Positions 1 through 7,682 of a stretch of DNA of 24,425 bases are shown one piece after another. A program made the translations under genes and the position numbers. The notes under the pieces were generated by a model. The model ran no database searches and was not told the origin of the DNA. It saw only the letters and a list, made by a program, of their open reading frames with translations. The first letter of the stretch is position 1. Every line of letters starts with the position of its first letter. The DNA is taken from positions 1,060 through 25,484 of the forward strand of contig DBTL01000121.1 of NCBI GenBank assembly GCA_002307035.1, in the 5' to 3' direction. This DNA is from Bacteroides sp. UBA1317 (GTDB taxonomy: Bacteria > Bacteroidota > Bacteroidia > Bacteroidales > Bacteroidaceae).

Positions 1-2921
1 CTGTAGTTAGGATCATTGGCCACAAAACGCGCATATTTGGCATTCGGATTTGATTCGCTCCATGTATTTTTTGTAGCATCTACCAGTGCATAGTTGCTAG
101 AGAATGTGGCCAAAAAATATCTGGAATATGATTCTTCATAAATGGAGTGTCCTAATGCCCAGTCCATGGATATATTCAAACCGAAGTTTTTGTATTTGAA
201 TGCATTGGTGATGCTACCTGTGCTGGTAGGTTCCGTAGAGCCTAATTTGAACATATCTTCACTGGTTATCTTGTCATCGCCATTGCGATCTGTCCATTCA
301 TAATCGCCTACTTCTTTTCGTCCTTTGATAGTTTGGCCGTCCGACTTTCTCCATCCGGATGCGTTTTCATCATATAGCGCATTATCTGCCGCTTCCTGAG
401 TCTTCAGGATTCCGGCATTCTTAAAGCCATAGAATGAATAGAGTGATTCACCCTCGGCAATGCCACCAAATTCCTCTGTTCCTGTTTGTGTGATGCTGCC
501 ATCGGAAGCTTTCTCGTATTTCTTTATGGAGTAACCTCCAATACGGTTTTTGTCGCGTCCGTTATTGGGCAAGCTGAGTACTTTGTTTTTCACGAAGCTC
601 CATACAAAGTTGGTATTCCAGCTAAAATTCTTTGTTTGTATATTCTTTGTGTTTGCTTCGATGTCAAAGCCATAAAATTTCACTTCGCCTACGTTTGTTT
701 GTACGGAAGAGAATCCGGTGGTGTTAGGTAAGGTTTTGGCAAATAACAGATTTTTAGTACGTTTATCGAAGTAATCAGCTGACAGTATAATGCGATCTTT
801 TAATATTCCGAAGTCAAAACCGCAGTCCAACTGATTGGTTGTTTCCCAAGTCAGGTCTTTATTACCCATGGTACTGGTAATGATAGCTCCGTTGCCGTTG
901 TACTTATAATCGACAGAATATTTTCCTTGTGCATCATATAAACCGATGCTGTTGTTACCGGTTTGTCCATAACTCGTTCTAAACTTTAGGAGAGAAATAT
1001 CTTTTAGATGATCTTTTATCCATTGTTCTTCTGTTGCAATCCAACCCAGAGACATGCCGGGGAAATAGCCCCAACGGTTATCTTTGACAAATAGGGAAGA
1101 ACCGTCGGCACGGAAAGTTATGGTTAGCATGTATTTTTTTTGATAGTCGTAAGTGGCACGTGAAAAGAAACCAATTAAAGCTTGTTTCTCAATGATGCTA
1201 CTGGCACCTGTTTTTGTTGGTGCTCCATTTAGTGTTGTGACTTTGTCTGAGTTTCCACCTTCGGCAGAGGCCGAATAGCGTTTAGAGTTCTGAGTCATAT
1301 AAGAGTATCCACCAACAGCGGAGACAGAATGCTTACCGAATGTTTGACGGTAAGAAAGAAAAGCTTCCAGTTTATCTCTTTCCAGCGTATTGTAGGCGAA
1401 TGAAGCAGCTCGGGCTGAGGTATAATAGTTGGCTTTCTCAAATGAATCGGCATTATAGTTTCTGCGAAACATAGAACCTTGAAGGTTAGCGGTGAGTCCT
1501 TCTATCAGTTTATAGGTAGCTGCAGAAGTGAGCGTCAGAGATGTAACTTTTTTACTTTGGTCGTTATAGTAGTCATAAAAAAGAGGGCTGGGAGAGGTGC
1601 TATTATAACCTCGCGTAGGCGTTCCATCATCATTGTACATCCGCTGAGTAGGAGGGCAAGATAAACCTCTGGAGATTACATCGCGTTGAACATCATATTC
1701 GTCCAGAAGCATTTCAGAGTAATTGGCTCCCATACTAATATCCAGTTTTTTCGTGGCTTTGATGTCGGTGTTCAATTTGAAATTAACACGGCTGAACCCT
1801 GTTCCGATAGCTACGCCGTCATCGTCAGTATAACCTAAGCTGGCCGCATATTTAATATTGTCGCCTCCTCCTGATACTCCTAAGTAATAGTTTTGCCAGA
1901 GAGTTGTTTTATATACTTCATCTTGAAATGAGTTATCCTGAAAAATCAGGGTTTGAGTTTCGTCGACAGGATCGATCATTGATTGCCAACCTGTGGGAAC
2001 TGATTCTCCGTCTTGAAGAATGCGAACTGAATAAAGAGAGTTCTCATCATTACCAGTTCCGGCAGAGCCCACACTTGTTAAAAGAGTGGGCGTTTTGCTA
2101 TTGGCGATAGCCGGGCGTAATACTGATAAGTAGTCACGGGCATTCAGGAAATTGTATTTCCGTCCCGGTCCCTGCGAAGCAACGGTTGCTTCGAAAGTTA
2201 CTTTTGGAGTACCTTTAAATCCTTTTTTAGTCGTGATTAAAATAACTCCGTTTGACGCTCTGGATCCATAAATAGCTGTAGATGCAGCATCTTTTAATAT
2301 CTCCAGAGATTCTACATCATTAGGGTTTAGCCCTTCCATAGAACGCTCTACTCCATCTATCAAGATAAGCGGGTCATTATCGTTGTTAATAGATGAACCT
2401 CCACGAATACGAAATTCGGCATCGGCTCCCGGTTGGCTGTTTGTTGTAGTGACACGTACGCCTGCTATTTTGCCTTTAAGACCATCGCCTATTGTTGTGA
2501 TGGGAATGTCTTGCAACACATCACCTTTCACTTTGGTTATTGAAGAAGTGATTGTTCGTCGGGACTCTGTACCATAGCCTACTACAACGATCTCATTTAA
2601 ACTGACAACAGATTCGCTTAGTGTAATTTTGAATTCTTTTTGCTTGCCTACTACTATCTCTTGAGTAATGAAGCCAATCATAGAAACAACGAGGATGTTT
2701 TTGCTCTCTGCTTCGATTTTAAATTTACCGTCAAGATCGGTAATAGTTCCTTTAGTCTTCCCTTTTATCTGAACTGTAGCTCCGATAATAGGATCTCCCG
2801 TTTTCTCATACACGGTGCCTGTAATTTCGTTTGCACTCATTGTAGAAGCAAACCCTGTGAAAAAGAGCAGCAAACAAAGCCGGATTAATAGTCTTTGTCT
2901 TTTTGGAAATTGTTTTTTCAT
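1..2921 (-). CDS. SusC/RagA-family TonB-dependent outer-membrane receptor (partial, C-terminus beyond window)
   Basis: The reading frame is open from ATG at 2921 to the left edge, giving 973 codons with no stop; the C-terminal end of the barrel lies outside. Seen in the translation: a basic N-terminus and hydrophobic signal peptide (about 1-30), a carboxypeptidase-regulatory-like beta-sandwich (about 32-105, ITGTVYEKTGDPIIGATV), the NEIVVVGYGT segment (about 109-118), then a TonB plug with RIRGGSSINNDNDPLILIDG (about 171-190) and AIYGSRASNGVILITTKKG at its end (about 216-234), followed by beta-barrel sequence rich in aromatic residues. These are hallmarks of SusC/RagA receptors, which import oligosaccharides with a SusD lipoprotein. 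It lies 33 bp downstream of the sialate lyase in the same orientation, so the inferred cargo is sialic acid or a sialylated glycan, as for NanO in B. fragilis. The SusD partner is expected to the left. Confidence 0.95.
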   Translation of the reverse strand, partial: MKKQFPKRQRLLIRLCLLLFFTGFASTMSANEITGTVYEKTGDPIIGATVQIKGKTKGTITDLDGKFKIEAESKNILVVSMIGFITQEIVVGKQKEFKITLSESVVSLNEIVVVGYGTESRRTITSSITKVKGDVLQDIPITTIGDGLKGKIAGVRVTTTNSQPGADAEFRIRGGSSINNDNDPLILIDGVERSMEGLNPNDVESLEILKDAASTAIYGSRASNGVILITTKKGFKGTPKVTFEATVASQGPGRKYNFLNARDYLSVLRPAIANSKTPTLLTSVGSAGTGNDENSLYSVRILQDGESVPTGWQSMIDPVDETQTLIFQDNSFQDEVYKTTLWQNYYLGVSGGGDNIKYAASLGYTDDDGVAIGTGFSRVNFKLNTDIKATKKLDISMGANYSEMLLDEYDVQRDVISRGLSCPPTQRMYNDDGTPTRGYNSTSPSPLFYDYYNDQSKKVTSLTLTSAATYKLIEGLTANLQGSMFRRNYNADSFEKANYYTSARAASFAYNTLERDKLEAFLSYRQTFGKHSVSAVGGYSYMTQNSKRYSASAEGGNSDKVTTLNGAPTKTGASSIIEKQALIGFFSRATYDYQKKYMLTITFRADGSSLFVKDNRWGYFPGMSLGWIATEEQWIKDHLKDISLLKFRTSYGQTGNNSIGLYDAQGKYSVDYKYNGNGAIITSTMGNKDLTWETTNQLDCGFDFGILKDRIILSADYFDKRTKNLLFAKTLPNTTGFSSVQTNVGEVKFYGFDIEANTKNIQTKNFSWNTNFVWSFVKNKVLSLPNNGRDKNRIGGYSIKKYEKASDGSITQTGTEEFGGIAEGESLYSFYGFKNAGILKTQEAADNALYDENASGWRKSDGQTIKGRKEVGDYEWTDRNGDDKITSEDMFKLGSTEPTSTGSITNAFKYKNFGLNISMDWALGHSIYEESYSRYFLATFSSNYALVDATKNTWSESNPNAKYARFVANDPNY

Positions 2922-2954
2922 ATCATTTTAGTATGTAAATAAGAATTTATATAT

Positions 2955-3860
2955 TTAAAAGAAATCGATAGTTTCCAGATCTTTTTTCAAGGAGGCATAT
3001 TCTTTCTCTGAGAATGAATTTATCGGCAGACGGCATGGCCCACATTGGATTCCTATAAGATTCATTATTGCCTTTCCACCACGAACACCCCCACCATATT
3101 TGATGATTATCTTCACCAGATCAATTGATTTCAATTGATAAACTCTGGCTTCTTCTACTTTATTCTCTTTCATAGCATTTAGAATTTTATTGTAGACAGG
3201 AGCAAAGTAATTATAGGTGCTGCCTACAGCAGATGTAGCTCCCATTGCTAAGCCGGCAATCAGAGTTTCGTCATACCCATTTAATACTTCGAAAGCACCG
3301 TTTTGTAGGTGCAGGCAAGCTCCCATTTCCATTAGATTGTTATGGGTAAACTTGGTACCGGCCAGGTTGGGCATTACCTTCTTACCTTCAATCAGAAATT
3401 CTTCTACCGATAAGTCAACCCCTGTCATAGAGGGCATATTGTAATAATAGAAAGGTAGCTCAGGAGCAGCGGCAGCAATTGGTGTAAAGAAATTGATCAG
3501 GTCTTTGACCGATGCCGGCTTGAAAAAAGAAGGAGCAATTGCCGCAAATCCATCGGCTCCTTTCTGCCGAGCATGAATAGCCAGTTCTATTGCTTGTGGC
3601 AAGCAAAAAGAACCCACATGGGCGATTACTTTTATACGACGGTTGGCTGCTTTTATCCAATGTTCGAGCACTAGCTTACGCTCTTCTGTGGTGAGAGATG
3701 CGCCTTCGCCAGTAGTCCCATTTACAAAAACACCGTTAACTCCAGATTTTACGAGAAATTCTGCATAGTTAGCTATTTCTGATAGACAGACATTTCCTTC
3801 TATGTCCATAGGGGTAAATGTGGCAGCGATTAAACCTTTTAGGTGTTGATTCTTTTTCAT
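2955..3860 (-). CDS. nanA: N-acetylneuraminate lyase (DHDPS/NAL family)
   Basis: A 301-aa class I aldolase of normal family length. It would cleave N-acetylneuraminate to N-acetylmannosamine and pyruvate in the cytoplasm. Visible family marks are GTTGEG (48-53, the carboxylate-binding loop), PFYYYNMPSMTGVDLS (136-151) with Tyr140 in the position of the catalytic tyrosine, NLAGTKFTHNNLMEM (165-179) with Lys170 as the Schiff-base lysine, and GYDETL followed by GATSAVGSTYN (about 195-217). The last segment and KFTHNNL favour NAL over dihydrodipicolinate synthase. Neighbours agree: a sialidase and an MFS transporter upstream, a SusC receptor downstream. The 135-bp gap upstream carries its own -7 element with an overlapping palindrome, so lyase and receptor can be transcribed separately from the genes upstream. 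Other aldolases of this superfamily are possible but much less likely. Confidence 0.9.
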   Translation of the reverse strand: MKKNQHLKGLIAATFTPMDIEGNVCLSEIANYAEFLVKSGVNGVFVNGTTGEGASLTTEERKLVLEHWIKAANRRIKVIAHVGSFCLPQAIELAIHARQKGADGFAAIAPSFFKPASVKDLINFFTPIAAAAPELPFYYYNMPSMTGVDLSVEEFLIEGKKVMPNLAGTKFTHNNLMEMGACLHLQNGAFEVLNGYDETLIAGLAMGATSAVGSTYNYFAPVYNKILNAMKENKVEEARVYQLKSIDLVKIIIKYGGGVRGGKAIMNLIGIQCGPCRLPINSFSEKEYASLKKDLETIDFF

Positions 3861-3911
3861 TTATTTATAATTGATAATATGTATATATAAGGACTATCTT
3901 ATATTTGTTCT

Positions 3912-3929
3912 ATTTGTAGGACAAATATA
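3912..3929 (-). promoter_or_regulatory. Promoter -7 element overlapped by candidate FadR-type operator, upstream of nanA
   Basis: On the minus strand TATATTTG (3929-3922) is a perfect match to the Bacteroides -7 consensus TAnnTTTG; no good -33 TTTG stands at the usual distance. The palindrome ATTTGTAGGACAAAT (3912-3926, arms 6-3-6) overlaps it, and wider arms ATATTTGT/ACAAATAT lie at 3901-3908 and 3921-3928. A bound regulator would cover the -7 element, which fits repression. A close copy lies before the regulator gene. Confidence 0.6.
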
Positions 3930-3995
3930 GGGCAAAAAAAAAGTGTGTTCCATAAAGGCGCACACAGAGGCATTGTTATTCAATCAATCTTATTA

Positions 3996-5108
3996 TTAAC
4001 GAAACAGCTTTGCAGGGAATGTTTCAAAACTAATACGCTCATATAATTCGTTTTGTCCATTTTCATAAAGAATGCCAATATTTCCGGATGGCAGAACAAG
4101 GATGTCGGAATAGGCTGACCGACCTTCGTAAATTGCTAATTTCTTTTTCCAGCTTTTTCCATTGTTGTGACTAATGCTAATGCTCATGTTGATACGTTTC
4201 TTTTCGCAAGCCGGATTAGAGAACAAAAGTGTTTTTGTCAGTTTTTGATTGGATATGTAATTCAAGATGCTTCCTTGACAATAGGGCTCTATCAGCTCTT
4301 TCTGTAGATGCGGCGTCTGAAAATTGTTTCCACCATCATTGCTGATGGCAACAGTTCTGGATTTGCCCGACTTGCGATCGTGATTGCGCATATTTAATAG
4401 AAGGTTTCCATTTTTTAGTTCTACTATGCTGGCTTCGTTACCTTCTTTAGCTGTGCCACCAATGTGCCATGTTTCGCCTTTATCATCTGAATAGATGCAG
4501 TGCGAATAATAGGCATTGTTTGGTGTGGCTATGTGATTGGCCGGAATAACGATGCGTCCCTTATATTTTTTATTTTGTAACTGAATGCCATGGCATGGGC
4601 CGGTGGCATACCATGTCCAGTTTTCTTTTTTGACTGATGCTGTGATATTTCGGGGGGTACTCCATGTCGTGCCGTTATCATTGGAGGATAAAACGAATAC
4701 TTTACGCATGGCAGAACTCGTTCCTGCGATCAGATCTTTCTCGCTATCTTTCCCATTATTCCAGCAAGCGACGAGAATAATTTTTCCGCTTTCTTTATCT
4801 ATTACCGGTACGGGATTGCCGCAAACATTCTCTTTATCATCCCAGATTACTTGCAGTTGCCCCCAGGTCTTTCCTTCATCTACTGATTTTTTCATAACTA
4901 GATCAATATTACCGGTATCTGAGCGTCCATCTTTACGTGCTTCGGCAAATGCTAAAATGGTTCCGTTATTCGTTGCTATTATTGCAGGAATCCGGAAATA
5001 CTGGTAGCCTTCTGAGCCGGATACAAAGACGTCTGTTTTTGAAGGCGTTTGTGCCTTAACTGCCAATATTAGCATTGCGGCAGTTAATGTGAGCATTAAT
5101 CTTTTCAT
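3996..5108 (-). CDS. nanH: Secreted exo-alpha-sialidase, GH33 (BNR/Asp-box)
   Basis: A 370-aa protein with a signal peptide (about 1-19, ending AVKAQ), so periplasmic or surface-acting. It would release terminal sialic acid from host glycans. GH33 features in order: FRIP motif (38-41) with the first Arg of the arginine triad, acid/base Asp64 in RSDTGNIDL, five Asp-box-like repeats (SVDEGKTW at 75, SSNDNGTTW at 141, YSDDKGETW at 206, a weaker SNDGGNNF at 256, SHNNGKSW at 313), Glu225 in NEASIVEL, Arg241 and Arg305 as the other triad members, and nucleophile Tyr333 in SAYSDI followed by GNIGILYENG. It is a bare propeller, shorter than the roughly 540-aa Bacteroides sialidases that carry an extra N-terminal domain. 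It lies between the MFS gene and the lyase. Residue roles are assigned by family pattern. Confidence 0.93.
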   Translation of the reverse strand: MKRLMLTLTAAMLILAVKAQTPSKTDVFVSGSEGYQYFRIPAIIATNNGTILAFAEARKDGRSDTGNIDLVMKKSVDEGKTWGQLQVIWDDKENVCGNPVPVIDKESGKIILVACWNNGKDSEKDLIAGTSSAMRKVFVLSSNDNGTTWSTPRNITASVKKENWTWYATGPCHGIQLQNKKYKGRIVIPANHIATPNNAYYSHCIYSDDKGETWHIGGTAKEGNEASIVELKNGNLLLNMRNHDRKSGKSRTVAISNDGGNNFQTPHLQKELIEPYCQGSILNYISNQKLTKTLLFSNPACEKKRINMSISISHNNGKSWKKKLAIYEGRSAYSDILVLPSGNIGILYENGQNELYERISFETFPAKLFR

Positions 5109-5184
5109 TTTATTTATTATTAATTTATCAGAACTTGCAAATAGATTGCGAGAATGATTCTTTTATGTTCCTTAATTATTTTAT

Positions 5185-6417
5185 TTACTCATTGCTGGCA
5201 GGTTTGATCAACATTAGTGACCAACTACCTATTAGTAGTACCAGGGCTGATATTTGAAATATTAGTGATATGTTAATGTCGGCATCCATAATGATGCCGC
5301 CTATATATACCATTATGCCACCAATAATTGTGCTGAAGAAATTCAGAATACCAAAACCTGTTCCCCTATAGCGTTTATCCACTACCTGACATAATATGGG
5401 CATTAGGTTTGAGTCATGAAATCCTCTGGAAAGTCCAAAGATAACTATACAGACTATAGCTAGCCAGAATAATTGAGTGATACCTAAAAGGAAAAAGAAC
5501 GGGCAACCGATTGTGATTCCGAGTACTAAAGTATAGATACGTCCTTTGGGTTTGAGGTTAACCCACCGATCGGATAGAACCCCACCTAATAAAACCCCAC
5601 CAAGAGATGCGATTTGAATGTAGGCTGTGGCTGAGATTCCAGCTTCGCCTAGAGATAAGTTGAAAGACTTTTGTAGAAAAAGAGGTAACCATGCATAAAT
5701 AACCCAAAAAGCTGCCCCAATGATGCTGTTGTAGACTAACAACAGATAGAAAGAAGGAATGCCAAATACGTTCTTTAGAGAATCTATCGCATTGATTCTT
5801 TCTTCTTTATTTTCCTCTTTCTTTATTCCTTTTTTCTTGTAATCCTTTAGTGCTAGAATTAGAATGATAGCATATGTTACTCCAATGATTCCGAAGAGCT
5901 GAAACCCCCATCTCCATCCCCAAAGGTCGGCAATGAATCCCCCTAAACCTCCCAAGACCATACCCGCATAAAGGCCGGATGAGTGGATACCTATTGCCAA
6001 TGAGCGGCTGCTTTTGATATGATAATCGGTAATCATGGCCAATGCGGCAGGGATATAACAAGCCTCACTAATGCCCATAAATGCACGGGCAATCAATATC
6101 TCTGTAAAAGAATTAGCATAACCGGTCCATGTTGTTACCAGTGACCAAACGAGCAGGCTGCCTACAATCATCCACTTGCGACTATATTTGTCGGCAAAAT
6201 ATCCGCCAAAAGGACTTAGTACTCCATAAATCCAAAGAAATACTGCTGTAAGTAAGCCAAACTGTGTTTCAGTCATTCTAATATCACCCATGATGGGGTC
6301 GTGCATGGATGTAATGAGCAGACGGTCGAAATAATTAAGCATTGCCACGATCCAGAGCATTGCCACTATTAACCAAGAGTACTTGGAAGAATATGAAGGC
6401 AAAAGACTTTGTTTCAT
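5185..6417 (-). CDS. nanT: MFS transporter, probable sialic acid importer (NanT-like)
   Basis: A 410-aa inner-membrane protein with about 12 predicted hydrophobic segments. The MFS loop 2-3 signature is clear as GGYFADKYSRKWM (71-83), and a related GGVLSDRWVNL sequence follows in the second half. NYFDRLLI in helix 1 is typical of the anion:cation symporter and hexuronate/sialate branch. The charged central loop (KKKGIKKEENKEER) separates the two six-helix halves. It starts 14 bp after the FadR-type regulator, so the two are cotranscribed, and the sialidase follows after 76 bp. Substrate is inferred from context: free sialic acid released by the sialidase and passed into the periplasm. The gene symbol is contextual; sequence alone supports only MFS. 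Confidence 0.85.
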   Translation of the reverse strand: MKQSLLPSYSSKYSWLIVAMLWIVAMLNYFDRLLITSMHDPIMGDIRMTETQFGLLTAVFLWIYGVLSPFGGYFADKYSRKWMIVGSLLVWSLVTTWTGYANSFTEILIARAFMGISEACYIPAALAMITDYHIKSSRSLAIGIHSSGLYAGMVLGGLGGFIADLWGWRWGFQLFGIIGVTYAIILILALKDYKKKGIKKEENKEERINAIDSLKNVFGIPSFYLLLVYNSIIGAAFWVIYAWLPLFLQKSFNLSLGEAGISATAYIQIASLGGVLLGGVLSDRWVNLKPKGRIYTLVLGITIGCPFFFLLGITQLFWLAIVCIVIFGLSRGFHDSNLMPILCQVVDKRYRGTGFGILNFFSTIIGGIMVYIGGIIMDADINISLIFQISALVLLIGSWSLMLIKPASNE

Positions 6418-6431
6418 GTTCTATGTAATAT

Positions 6432-7163
6432 TTAAGTTGATTTTTGCTCTTCTTTTCTTCTTTGAATAAAGATTCGATATATTTGGAAGTGCTGTTCAAT
6501 TGCTTTTTTATACCCTTCTTTATCTCCCGCTTGTAAATACTCCAATAAATCTTTATGGGAAACAAGTGGTGTCGTTTGTTTTATTTCTATTGCTATTTTG
6601 TAAAAAAGTTCATGAAACCGATCTTTGATGTACTCCATTATGTTGCGAATTATATTCTGAAACTCTGAGATGGATTTATTCCCGGCTATTTGATAAAGTT
6701 TGGAGTGGAATGCAAATTCACTGATAGCGTTGTATTCGTTGTTCTCGCCTACTTCGCTCATCTTTACTATTTTCTCTAAATCTTGCAGGTCATTGGGAGT
6801 AATATTAGAAAAGATGTTTTCGCATATACCTATTTCCAGGGCAATTCTGAAACCCAGAATATCAATCATTGTATCGTCATTTAACATGTTAGGGCTTAGT
6901 CCTTTTTTCATTGGGCCAAGTAAAGTGCGTTCAGTTAATACCATCCCTCTTCGGGTTCGTGTTTCAATCATGCCCATCATCTTGAATCTGCTTAATGCTT
7001 CACGCAATACGCTTCGAGCAACGCCTAGTGCTTCGGCTAACTGAAATTCATTGGGGAGTTGGCTTCCTGAATGAAGGTTATTTTCTGCAAAATAATCGAG
7101 TAACCTTTCTTCTACTTGATCAACGAGGGTTACAGCATGGTTATTTATTTTCAGATCTTTCAT
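6432..7163 (-). CDS. FadR-subfamily GntR transcriptional regulator (probable sialic-acid regulator)
   Basis: A 243-aa protein. The N-terminal winged helix (about 10-75) shows the GntR pattern SGSQLPNEFQLAEALGVARSV then LREALSRFKMMGMIETRTRRG. The C-terminal all-helical FCD domain (about 97-230) has Asp101, His153, His203 and His225 placed as in metal-binding FCD proteins, which usually sense sugar acids or other carboxylates. It is the first gene of the sialic-acid locus and is followed after 14 bp by the MFS gene. Family knowledge suggests it is a repressor relieved by sialic acid or a catabolite, like E. coli NanR, which is also FCD-type. A near-palindromic 15-mer about 23 bp before its start recurs before the lyase gene, consistent with autoregulation plus control of the lyase-receptor unit. 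Confidence 0.9.
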   Translation of the reverse strand: MKDLKINNHAVTLVDQVEERLLDYFAENNLHSGSQLPNEFQLAEALGVARSVLREALSRFKMMGMIETRTRRGMVLTERTLLGPMKKGLSPNMLNDDTMIDILGFRIALEIGICENIFSNITPNDLQDLEKIVKMSEVGENNEYNAISEFAFHSKLYQIAGNKSISEFQNIIRNIMEYIKDRFHELFYKIAIEIKQTTPLVSHKDLLEYLQAGDKEGYKKAIEQHFQIYRIFIQRRKEEQKST

Positions 7164-7185
7164 AACTTAAATTTGGATTTATGCT

Positions 7186-7200
7186 ATTTGTCTGATAAAT
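7186..7200. promoter_or_regulatory. Candidate operator upstream of the FadR-type regulator gene
   Basis: ATTTGTCTGATAAAT (6-3-6, one arm mismatch) lies 23-37 bp upstream of the regulator start. It shares ATTTGT-N3-AYAAAT, a preceding CT and similar right flank with the site at 3912-3926. No perfect TAnnTTTG is visible here, only the weak TTTATTTA in the equivalent place. Inferred to be the autoregulatory site. Confidence 0.5.
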
Positions 7201-7385
7201 AAAAGGATAGTTTATTATATTGCCAAAACGAAATGAATTTGCACTTCTTTGATTAATATTATTTAACCATAGAAAGACGTTGATATTACAAAATGTTGCC
7301 AATAAAGCATTTTACGAAGGGAAAAAGAGGTATAAAGTACTAGTTATAAAGGATGGAGTATTTATTTATTTTCCGGACCAGTTAA

Positions 7386-7478
7386 GGGTGTACCAAAAGC
7401 TCTGTTCTTTGAGTTTTTACTTCTTTCACAACGCTTGTAACAAGGGTAAAATAAGGGGTTTAGACTTTTGATACATCC
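7386..7478. repeat. Short element with imperfect terminal inverted repeats (MITE-like or IS remnant)
   Basis: The left end GGGTGTACCAAAAGCTCT (7386-7403) is the imperfect reverse complement of the right end AGACTTTTGATACATCC (7462-7478): one single-base gap and two transitions. The interior is about 58 bp and non-coding. GGRTGTAYCAAAAG-type ends resemble those of some transposons (IS1182-like, from memory). No clear target duplication was seen, so mobility is inferred only. Confidence 0.4.
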
Positions 7479-7556
7479 TCATATAGGTCTGGTTTTAGGA
7501 CAGCTCATGCTTCTATGCCACAATATGGCTTTAGTTTAAAGCTATATTGAAACTAA

Positions 7557-7597
7557 AAACTGCAAGATACAACGTATTTAATTGCATCTTGCAGTTT
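7557..7597 (-). terminator. Intrinsic terminator downstream of the Xaa-Pro peptidase gene
   Basis: Arms at 7557-7572 and 7582-7597 form a 16-bp stem with one mismatch (core AACTGCAAGAT/ATCTTGCAGTT) and a 9-nt loop. Read on the minus strand the stem is followed by TTTTTAGTTT, the U-tract needed for termination of the minus-strand unit ending at 7683. Confidence 0.8.
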
Positions 7598-7682
7598 AAT
7601 TATAATTGATTATAATTGTTTTTTGTCAATAGGTTGCATTCTCATTTGGCTAACCTTTACGAATCAAATCTCTTCTCAAAAC

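Larger units (their letters stand above)
7164..7682. other. 519-bp intergenic region without a convincing gene
   Basis: Lies between the divergent-side regulator start and the 3' end of the Xaa-Pro peptidase gene, both on the minus strand. It contains the candidate operator at 7186-7200, a small inverted-repeat-bounded element at 7386-7478, a short palindrome at 7528-7542 (GCTTTA-GTT-TAAAGC) and a strong terminator at 7557-7597. The only open frame on the plus strand (7280-7471, 63 codons) has no recognisable domain and overlaps the repeat element, so it is not called. Confidence 0.7.

Noticed and set aside
5123..5144. Third copy of the sialic-acid operator before the sialidase gene
   Set aside because: Half-sites ATTTATCAGA and CAAATAG are present, but an extra 5 bp separates them, about half a helical turn, so it would not match the dimer geometry of the other two.
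7280..7471. 63-codon plus-strand frame in the intergenic region
   Set aside because: No recognisable motif, ends inside the inverted-repeat element, no promoter.
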